From Fallopia convolvulus (taxonomy: Eukaryota; Streptophyta; Magnoliopsida; Caryophyllales; Polygonaceae): a stretch of 64,000 nucleotides of DNA. This document shows positions 55,801-64,000 of this stretch, in pieces; the first letter of the stretch is position 1; the number at the start of each line of letters is the position of its first letter. The notes beneath the pieces are model-generated. The model was not told the DNA's origin. It made no database searches and saw nothing but the letters and a program-made list of their open reading frames with translations. The position numbers and the translations under genes are program-made. Where the stretch lies: contig OZ024719.1 in the NCBI GenBank assembly GCA_964016875.1, forward strand, positions 68,705,224 through 68,769,223, read 5' to 3'.

Positions 55801-58160
55801 AAAGTGAATAGAAAAATAATTCACAAATAATTAATTTTAATGTATATATTATTAGTTGCGATGAATATCTAAGACAAAACTTATGTACATCCGACATATA
55901 TTTCAAAAAACAATTTTTTTTAATTATGTAAATAATTTGTTAGAAATATTTCGGGTCGTTTTTTCCTGAATATTTAAAATCCAATCTTGAGTAGTACTTT
56001 TTCAGTAGACGGATGCAAATTATAGTCCATTCTTGATTGGGCAACTAAGTCTTCGGTAATATGTCTATGTATTAGTGTATTACCAAATTCGTTTTATCAA
56101 TTGCAATCTTACATTTCTTTCAGAAAAAAATTTGCAATCTTATATACATGCATTAACGGTCTCATGTTAGTTATTATTTGAATCACCAATTTAATATATT
56201 AGTATATTATAAATTTAATGTAATTGAGATTATTGTGTGCTCAAGGAATTGCATATGAAAAGAAAACTTAACTTAATTTGAGACATTAAAAACTTGTGAC
56301 AATCTTGAATGATTTCAAGTAGCTACTATTTTTTTGACAAAGAATTTACTTCTGTTGTCGGTAATTAAATTTTATGTTCATAAATTAGTCTACAAAGTGA
56401 AGGTACATTGAGCTTGCCTCCACTACTATAATAGTATTTATAAAATTTATACGATTTTTTCATTCTATGTCCTTGGGACATAGGATAAGAATCCAATTTT
56501 ATTAATATATTTAAAATTTTGTATTTAGAATGTTTTTAACTATTTTTTAAAAGAGTTTATTTTTCCATATTTAGGGTTATAACTAAATTAGACTTTTTAT
56601 CCTATGTCCTTAAGCTCTGTTCAATTGATACATATATAAGCGGTTTTCATCTAGGGGAAAAAATTAGATAAAAAGTTTATTTTTCTACACCCTCCTATTT
56701 TCAAAGGGGCAAATTTTGGAGAAAGAAAAAAGTTTCATTTAACGACTCCCAAAATACTGTGTCAAACGGAGCCTTACATGACCGCATATGGCCAGCACCT
56801 GCAAAACGTAGTTAGCTAGGTATCAGTGTGTCACCATGATCTATGCAACTGTTGATGGAGGTAATTAATAAAAGAATGAACAAAAAGGCCTTCAATTTTG
56901 GAATTAACCGGCACATGGGCTCGGGGTCCTTTCACGCCTTTGGGACCTTAATTGGGTGCCACTTATTCCACAAGACCATTAATCTTTTATTTTTCATAGG
57001 TGATCTAAAATAAGAAATAATCACTGGGTTAAAATAAGGCAATTGATCGAGGTAATTGGTCGAATGATTTTTAAATAAAAAATAAAGACTTTTATCAATA
57101 AAAAATTAAAATTAAGCATTTAATTAATGTGAGTATGATATGAATTTATAACTACGTAGAGGTTTTCGATTAATATACTATATAAGAGTAACATGCAATC
57201 ATATATGCATCATGCATGCCTAGCTATATATATTCTATGAAAAGCTTTTTAACCTATCTCGTTAATTTTTTATTTGCTATACTATTCAATACAATTTTGT
57301 ATGATGATTTTACATTGATATATTGTAATTCTAAACTATAATTAAGTACACCTGCTATGTTACATCGCTAACATGAGTGGAAACTAAACTGTTTTCTGTC
57401 ACAAGTTTGGATTGGGTATCTAAACATTATTCCTAAGAGTTATACCGGTCCATAAATAATACGGAGTAATCAAAAGGGGCTCGTTAATCACAACCCGATA
57501 AAACTAATTTTAAAACACAAAATTATAGAAATTGCAAAATAGTCCTGGCTAGTTCTGCATCTGTTCCCGTCATTTCTTTATCACTCTCGTGTACTTTTTT
57601 TTTTTTTATCTCTCGCTCGGTTCGATTAGCCGGGGTCAATCTACGTCCGAACTGGGTACTGCAGAGGCATCACTCTCGTGTACTTTGGGTTGCTCTTCTT
57701 CTCCAAACAAATTTCAACGTGAGTCCAAGCAGGTTTTTGACAACTTTTTACAAAAAAAAATATCTACTCTCGATAAATTGATCGATCCAATTTTATTTTC
57801 CATTTAAAACACAAAATCTAAATAAAATTTGTGATTGAAGGTTCGTTTTTTTTTCCGGAAAATTGGATATTGTGAAGTTCTGTTTCAAATAGAGAGAAAT
57901 CTATTTCATTTTTGATGAAATTAAGTTTATTTTTAGTTGAAAATGATATGAAGACGTGTTATAGTGCGGTATTTTAATCGATTTTGAAAAAAAATTCAAA
58001 ATAGAGTTTAATGTCAAAATTAGGGTGTTAATATTTTGAAAAAAAATATCAGGAAATTGCAATTCACAATCATGTGAGGATTATACTACGTAACATATGG
58101 ACCAAAGGAGGTGAGAGGGTGGAATCAGCCGATGGCGGGAGAGGACACTTGTGGTTGGTG
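55801..58160. other. AT-rich intergenic DNA with one small foldback
   Basis: No gene was recognised. A small inverted pair (GGACATAGGATAA near 56475-56490 and TTATCCTATGTCC near 56598-56611) marks a probable MITE of about 150 bases. Confidence 0.45.
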
Positions 58161-58164
58161 ATGA

Positions 58165-58715
58165 TGTGAAATTTTGTGGGCCACCATGTGAAATTTTATG
58201 GGCTATGTGCATACGTAAGCCCATTGCACAAGTTTATTGGGTTCCATTCTAAAATAAATTGGTAATAGGAGGAGTAACTAAGTGTATTTATACTGACTTA
58301 TTTTTCTTTAATTTAGATTTATAATGTGGGGGTGAGTATTCCAATACTCACTCGCAAGTGCAATTGGGGAAACTAGCCCAGTTGATACTTGGACAAGACA
58401 AAGGGTGAAATATATGCTCAACCCACAAGTGGAACTTGAGAAACTAGCCTAGTTGACACTTGGACAAGACAACGGGCGGCAGGAAGATCAATACTGGGTT
58501 TGCGACCGATAACCTCGTTCTGATATTATGAGCAAATTTCGTGGGCCACAATATGAAACTTCATGGGCCACGTGCATACAAAAGCCTATTGCACAAGTCC
58601 AGTGAGGTTTCATCTTAAAACCAATTGGTAATAGAAGGGGTAACCTAAAAATATTTATACTAGCTTATTTCTCTTTAAATTTCCGATGTAGGATGAGTAT
58701 TCCAATAGATGAAGA
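58165..58715 (+). repeat. Two direct copies of a GGGCCAC...GCATAC repeat
   Basis: The sequence GTGGGCCAC(C/A)ATGTGAAA(T), then ATGGGC, TGTGCATAC, AAGCCCATTGCACAAGT, CAATTGGTAATAG and TATTTATACT occurs at about 58176-58345 and again at about 58540-58710. A third, more diverged copy is at 62095-62275. Between the first two copies is another doubled phrase (GAAACTAGCC(C/T)AGTTGA) at 58367 and 58430. The pattern recalls retroelement LTR ends, but no coding part was found. Confidence 0.6.
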
Positions 58716-59203
58716 GAATAATATATGGTTCTGTATACGAGAATGAGCGAGAGAAGAGAAGCAAGAAGAATTTAGGATAAAAGACTATTTTGTAAAATTG
58801 TGGATATGGTGTTTTATTAGTAGTATTAATGGGTTATGCATAGTAGCTATGTAACGAAAATTCGTATTAGGTGCACATTTTTAAATTTTATCACAAAAAC
58901 AGAAAGATGCCCCCATATAAAGCGCACGTGTCTATGGATATTGGAGTTGGGTAATTAAATTCCCTCCGATTTTGCTTTTTTCTTGATAAGGTGAGGATTA
59001 GAAGACTATATAAGGAGAACGTCCTAAAACGTCTTTGCGGATGAGAATCTGAAGTTATAAGTTATCCAATTTTACTTATTTAAGAAAAGAAAGAACATTC
59101 CATGTTAAAAAAAATATGTGCAATATTAATTTGGGAGAAGGATGACGTGTAAATTATAGATTAGCTGAGAATAAATCTCATTTATTTCTCAATATAAATA
59201 CTA
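58716..59203. other. Intergenic DNA
   Basis: No feature was recognised. Confidence 0.5.
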
Positions 59204-59213
59204 AAATATTTTA

Positions 59214-60270
59214 GAAAAATTCCGAATGGTACCCTCGAGTTTTTGGCCTTTCCGAGTGGTGCCCTAAAAAAAAGTATTCCGAAAAATACCCTCAAACTTT
59301 TATAAAAGTCCGGTCCGTACCTCTTATAAGGATTTTTCTTCAACCCCCGTCAATTTTCTGATTTTTTGTGTTTTATTTGACATTTTAAGTAAATAAAAAA
59401 ACACAAAAAATAAAAAAACTGACGAATTCCTCGCGTCTTTTGAGCTCTTCTGCGTGAAACCCTCATTCTGTAATCATCCCAAATCTGACGATTTCCTCGC
59501 CCCTCACTCTCTGAATTTCGTCTTTTGTTACCCAAATCGGTGCGAATTTGATGGTTGTGAACTTGATCAAGTGGAGGTCGTGGCTTCCGATTCAGTCTAG
59601 GAATTACGAGGCCGCTATCACCGTTCGTTGTCTCAAGGGTTTGGGGGAAATTGGCGGGAATCAGAGTGGTTCTTCGCCGTCCGATGGTGATTTGAGCAGG
59701 TTGACGGTGGAGATTCGGTGGAAGGGCTCGAAAGGGAATGGTTTCATAGCCTTGAGTAGGAAGGTGAAGAGGAATTGTACCAAGGAGGAAGCTTTCGCCC
59801 AAAACGGCGTCGTTTACTGGGACGACTGACGAGGAGTTCACAGCTTCTTGTAGCTTGTCTGGGAACCCTTACGAAGTTGTTTTCTTCGTCTTTAATGTGA
59901 GTTCTTTGATCATTGTTTTATCTGAATCATGTCTTTTGAGCAAAAATTCTATGAGATTGTTGAATTGTGTTGCTGGTTAAATCATGCCTATTGTGAATTG
60001 TTTTGGGGGTCAGATTGATATTTAACGGAAATGATCATGGGGTTTAATTTTTTGATTTGTCAAAAAAGTTTTATAAAAGTCCGGTTTTTTTTTTGGCATT
60101 TTAAGTAGATAAACACAAAAAATCACAAAACTAACGGGGGTTGAAGGAAAATCAGGGTAAGGGGTACGGACCGGACTTTTATAAAAGTTCGAGGGTATTT
60201 TTCGGAATATTTTTTTTTCAGGACACCACTCGAAAAAACAAAAAACACAGGGGTATCAGACGGAATTTCC
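59214..60270. mobile_element. Pack-MULE-like element carrying an NT-C2 exon
   Basis: A perfect 10-base target duplication AAATATTTTA is at 59204-59213 and 60271-60280. Long terminal inverted repeats run inward for about 150-180 bases: both contain GGTACCC/GGGTATC-type starts, GAAAAATACCCTCAAACTTT (and inverse), CTTTTATAAAAGTCCGG and ACCCCCGT. The interior (59400-59900) is a GC-rich host-like exon (59548-59896). No transposase is present. Gene fragment between MULE-like termini defines a Pack-MULE; the superfamily is inferred from the 10-base duplication and the long TIRs. Confidence 0.8.
59548..59896 (+). pseudogene. Captured first exon of an NT-C2 domain gene
   Basis: The translation begins MVVNLIKWRSWLPIQSRNYE and continues AAITVRCLKGL, LTVEIRWKGSKG, ALSRKVKRNCTKEE and GVVYWDDEF. 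This is the start and order of the NT-C2 (N-terminal C2, EEIG1/EHBP1-like) domain in plant proteins related to PMI1. A small insertion (about CTGA, at 59824-59829) shifts the frame; in the next frame DEEFTASCSLSGNPYEVVFF completes the exon, which ends at a GT donor (59897). Later exons are absent. It is a captured copy, not a gene. Family is recognised by motif only. Confidence 0.75.
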
Positions 60271-60280
60271 AAATATTTTA

Positions 60281-62094
60281 ATTAAAGTTGTAATTGGCTC
60301 TTTAGTGACTTTTATCGACTCAAAACTATATACTACCCAATAAGTTACCATAACCGACCCGATTTGATATAGTTGTCTCAAACCCACACATATTCAACTC
60401 GAACAGACCCAATTGACAAATCTACGCACCCTTTCAGTTGGGTGGATTCGGCCGGGGAGGCCAGCCCACAACTTAGGTTTACAAAGTCTCCGATTTGGCA
60501 TTAATGAATTCCTGTTTTCGGGATCCTGATAATATAATTTAATGCCTAGCTAGAAGAATTGACGGCTAACAGAATTCTTCTTAATTGCTAACCCAAGCCA
60601 GAAACGTCTTTGCAGCTAGCTAGCACAAAGGTACGGTCGATATTGCACTCGTCTACAAAAGGCCAATAAAACTTAGAATCAAAGTTGGACCGTCATTCAT
60701 GATAATGATATTCTTTCTAACCGAAACCCTAAGTTTTGCGATACGCTTACATCACCCACCATTTCTAAATATAAACGGCAGCAGAAATAATGTACGCAGA
60801 TCGAAAACGTGGTTGCAGGATTTTAATTGCAGAAATCCTCAATTCATGCAGGCAAGTAGAGATGGTCATCGATCGAATTGAATTGGGCACTTTGCATATA
60901 CTAGAAAAAAAAATAAAAACAAAGTATAGTAACGTATTCAAGTACAATTAATACTGCAAAACCTGCAAGTTTTCTTGCGTAGATTAAAAAGTGAACGCCT
61001 TCATTGATTTTGCTGACACTCTCAATTTGACTCATATACAGACAGCGGGCGCCTCTATTCTCAAACTGGGGGCCGTACCATTTACCCTTCGCATTTTTAT
61101 ATTTAATCATTTTACTTGATTGGCCGGTTACGTACGGCGTTACATGCATGTGTTACGTTGCTGCAATCATGGATGAATGCACACTATTAATTGTATAACT
61201 AGGTGTTTCATCAAAAAAATTGTATAACTAGGTGTTTAATTAAGTTCTTTCTTCATAAAGTTTAACATATATATGTAAACTACGTACGTACGTAGTATAT
61301 ATGTTGAAGCTAAGTTTATACTTTATAATGATTGATTGCATGATTAATAAACTGCAGTGTAATTAATTTAACAGTCCATAGAACAAATTATGCATGGTAC
61401 ATAGGTTGAAAATTAGCTTGCTAAACTAGTCACAATTAAACTCGTTCGGAATCCTTTAAAATTAGGACTTTTTTAGTGTGTGTGCCATAGATATTTATAT
61501 GCTAAGAAATTAAATTTGAAAAGGATATTAAAATTTTGGACACACCCCCAAGAGAAAATGTTACAATGAACCCATATACACTTGCTAGTATATTATTAAA
61601 TTGTTTTGAGAATTTTTTTAATGTTGCATGCATGAAGAATATTGTGGTGGCAATGGGTCTAGAAGTGGCACAATAACTCTGTTGGGAAAGCCAAGAGCTC
61701 GCCATGCATCAACCTTGGCTCTAATCTGAGCATGTGTTGTCTGTTAGCCTTTCCCGGCCCATACGCTTCATTTCTTCTTGTAATGATAACTTTCATCACC
61801 AAAAGCTGTGCATTATTTATTAATCAAACAACACGAAATATGTAGAAGTCCGGCGAGCATATTTATAGTCTGGTAGGTTAATAATGATTGAGAGAAGGGA
61901 TCATCTGAACGCATGCATATAAGTACGATAGCTCGAGCTCATAAGTGTATGGAGTTTCATTTAAAATTTAATTGTGATCAAAATAGGAGGAATAACTCAA
62001 TTCTTATTTGACAATATGCCTTATGTTCTGCAAGTCAAATAAGTATCATGTGCAGTATGACACATGATCAAACATGGCTCTGCTCCCATGTAGA
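60281..62094. other. Intergenic DNA
   Basis: No gene was recognised. A 16-base perfect palindrome CTACGTACGTACGTAG lies at about 61279-61294, inside a longer inverted CATATATA...TATATATG pair, and a doubled TTGTATAACTAGGTGTTT lies at 61190-61240. Confidence 0.5.
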
Positions 62095-62275
62095 AGTCCG
62101 ATGGGCCAATGTAATCTTGGGGATCCACATATTTATTTATGTGCATATGCGCATTAGGCTCAATATATAATAAGCCTAAGGGATTCCATTCTAAAAACCA
62201 ATTAGCAATAAGAAAAATAACCTAAGAGATTATATATTAGACTTATTTATTAAATTTCCGATGTGGAAAACACTT
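62095..62275 (+). repeat. Third, diverged copy of the 58.2-kb repeat
   Basis: It keeps the order GATGGGCCAATG, TGTGCATATGCGCATTAG, GGGATTCCATTCTAAAA, CCAATTAGCAATAAG, TTATTTATTAAATTTCCGAT and GTGGAAAA, as in the copies at 58176 and 58540. Confidence 0.5.
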
Positions 62276-63382
62276 TTACATTAAACTCCCGGAAATTGAA
62301 TTTTTACATTGGGTGATGTCGGTGACTGATAATAGGTCAAAACGTCAAATTTATGTTCAATCAACTCCAACCCAAAATTTACTCTTTTTTTTTCCTACCA
62401 AAAAAAAAAAATTACTCTTTAATTATTTTTTTCTTTTTTGGTCGAATCTCTTTTATTTTTGATAAGGAAAAAATTCAATGCGGTACCTTGTAGATCGAGA
62501 AGTCAGTATATCGAGAAGTCAAATAAATCGATAGTTCGACATACTGACATGAGAGACGACATACAAACCACACAAATATACAAGCCGAAAAGGAAATTAA
62601 AGTAAACAATTACAACGAAAAGAAAAAGTACTAGAATCGAAAATAAAAAGTCACCGGAAGAGCAACAAATACACAACAATTTATAGCTCTTACATTTTTT
62701 TGAGAGAATTTACTTGTGAATTGGAGTTCTTACATATTGCAGAAATGAAATACGCAACAATATAAAATAAGTTAAGCAAAAATGAGGCCATGGTCCATGG
62801 ATGCATGCGGTGGAATACGCAAGGAGCCGAGCTTGTTGAACGCCGCCGCCGCCGCCGTATTCTGCCACGGTCTGATGCACGGACGGACCCGCGGCCCCCA
62901 CCCACCTACACTGCCACTCTCGCCCCAATTTGTACCTTCAATTCTGCAGTTTCAACTTTGAATCAAATGGGTACATGCATCTAATTATCATCAATTAATT
63001 AACTAATTTAGGGAAAAGAATCCAAAATTTGCAAACTTTCATAGTTAAATACATGTACTTAAATACTTTTTGTTTATCTTGTATTTTTTATTTTGACAAA
63101 AAATATGATATTTACATACATGTATTTTATGAAATTTATATAGATCTCCTAGTTGTCATTGAAGTGTGTACTCCACAATGCAAATACGAAACTTCTCAAG
63201 CCTCTTGATTTATTTTTATGTTTTATCATTGTTAATTATTTCAAATCATGCATCAAATATATATAAATTAGAAAGGTGACGGGCCTATATATAAAACTAA
63301 TAAAAGTATTACTTTATAAAGCTAACAAATATATAAATATAAAAAATGATGGATTTGTAACGCCTTGATATCGTTTGCTGCC
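62276..63382. other. Intergenic DNA upstream of the expansin gene
   Basis: A GC-rich patch at 62810-62945 includes a (CCG)n run (about 62842-62857) and looks unlike its surroundings, but neither strand gives a recognisable protein. The rest is AT-rich. Confidence 0.45.
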
Positions 63383-63390
63383 TATATAAG
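63383..63390 (+). promoter_or_regulatory. TATA box of the expansin gene
   Basis: TATATAAG lies 108 bases upstream of the start codon; transcription from about 63415 would give a leader of about 80 bases, which is A/C-rich (ACACACACAAAA) as is common in plant leaders. Confidence 0.75.
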
Positions 63391-63497
63391 TGCCCCCGAC
63401 CCACACTCACAAACACAGCTCAGAGTTGCCTTGTACTTCACAACCCAGCAACAAACAGAACAACAAACACACACACAAAAAGAGCATAAAACAGAAA

Positions 63498-64000
63498 ATG
63501 GGTTTACTTGGCCTAATTCTGTTTACTTTCCTCTCACTCTCCCTTGCAATTGCAAATGGGCATGGTCTTGAAGGATGGGTGGATGCCCACGCCACCTTCT
63601 ACGGCGGCGGAGATGCCTCCGGCACAATGGGTATACTCAATCATCACTTTTAATTGCTCTATCAATTCTTCTTATTATTAATTTCATGAACTGACATGTT
63701 TAATTAATTCAATTAATTAAAATACAGGTGGAGCTTGTGGGTACGGGAACCTGTACAGCCAGGGGTACGGCACGAGCACGGCGGCGCTGAGCACGGCCCT
63801 CTTCAACAACGGGCTCAGCTGCGGCTCCTGCTTCGAAATCCGATGCGTCAGCGACAACCGGTGGTGCCTCCCGGGCTCCATCGTGGTCACCGCCACCAAC
63901 TTCTGCCCTCCCAACAACGCCCTCCCTAACAACGCCGGCGGCTGGTGCAACCCTCCCCTCCGCCACTTCGACCTTTCCCAACCCATCTTCCAGCAGATCG
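63498..64000 (+). CDS. Alpha-expansin (partial, runs off the window)
   Basis: Alpha-expansins loosen the primary cell wall at acid pH without hydrolysis and act in the apoplast. Exon 1 is 63498-63630 and exon 2 starts at 63728, with a GT-AG intron after the first base of codon 45, a position usual in this family. The first 135 residues are present. MGLLGLILFTFLSLSLAIAN is a signal peptide. The N-terminal GH45-like domain shows WVDAHATFYGGGDASGTMGG, ACGYGNLYSQGYGTSTAALS, SCGSCFEIRC, TNFCPPN, the alpha-type GGWCNPP and the HFD motif (residues 124-126) in RHFDLSQPIF. The C-terminal domain lies beyond the window. The clade (EXPA) is clear; the paralogue is not. Confidence 0.95.

Noticed and set aside
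62690..62984. Arg-rich ORFs around the (CCG)n run
   Set aside because: Produced by the trinucleotide repeat; no start context, splice pattern or motif supports a gene.
63709..63986. Ala/Val/Gly-rich ORFs opposite the expansin
   Set aside because: Antisense shadows of the GC-rich expansin exon 2.

Overview
The window looks like nuclear DNA of a dicot plant. It is AT-rich, its genes are split by GT-AG introns, and it carries an alpha-expansin, two nuclear-encoded plastid thioredoxin-like proteins and a plant-type nuclear tRNA-Ile. Most of the sequence is transposable-element debris of plant families: Copia, L1-like LINE, MULE, Cassandra TRIM, Helitron and Stowaway. The species cannot be named from the sequence. 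Product names come from motif recognition by eye; no database search was run.

Layout. 1-4.8 kb is AT-rich intergenic DNA with a short MULE-like element (397-846) built from a GGGTCGG-type repeat. 4.8-15.8 kb is a nested transposon block. A MULE (5107-12286) is split by a 6-kb LINE (5375-11377) and abuts a second MULE (12297-15426) that holds a broken GRF zinc-finger gene and a truncated MURA-like gene facing each other. 17.7-20.6 kb is another nest: LINE remnants in both directions, an LTR-like block and a Cassandra TRIM with 5S-rRNA-like LTRs. 20768-27358 is a complete but mutated Copia element with two 856-bp LTRs, a primer-binding site and a 5-bp target duplication. 28.3-32.9 kb holds two AT-rich elements full of ATATTCAT/GAATAT motifs. 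33.2-36.6 kb is a decayed second Copia element.

From 38 kb the DNA is more genic: tRNA-Ile(AAU) at 38122, a solo LTR of the 20.8-kb Copia family (39741-40598), a three-exon gene for a 115-residue probable plastid membrane protein (40918-41478), a probable Helitron (42512-43919), then an ACHT4-type thioredoxin-like gene (47097-48078, +) and a WCRKC-type thioredoxin-like gene (48636-49490, -) ending tail to tail. 50.2-52.1 kb contains large inverted repeats and a near-perfect 34-bp hairpin. 52.4-53.1 kb holds two box C/D snoRNAs on the minus strand behind a site-II/telobox promoter; one has guides matching 18S rRNA. 53611-53879 is a Stowaway MITE. 59214-60270 is a Pack-MULE-like element that has captured the first exon of an NT-C2 domain gene. 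The window ends inside an alpha-expansin gene starting at 63498.

Genes that look functional are few: the tRNA, two snoRNAs, two thioredoxin-like genes, the small plastid gene and the expansin. All transposon ORFs recognised carry frameshifts, stops or truncations. The snoRNA pair and the captured or paired genes inside the MULEs are the least routine features.
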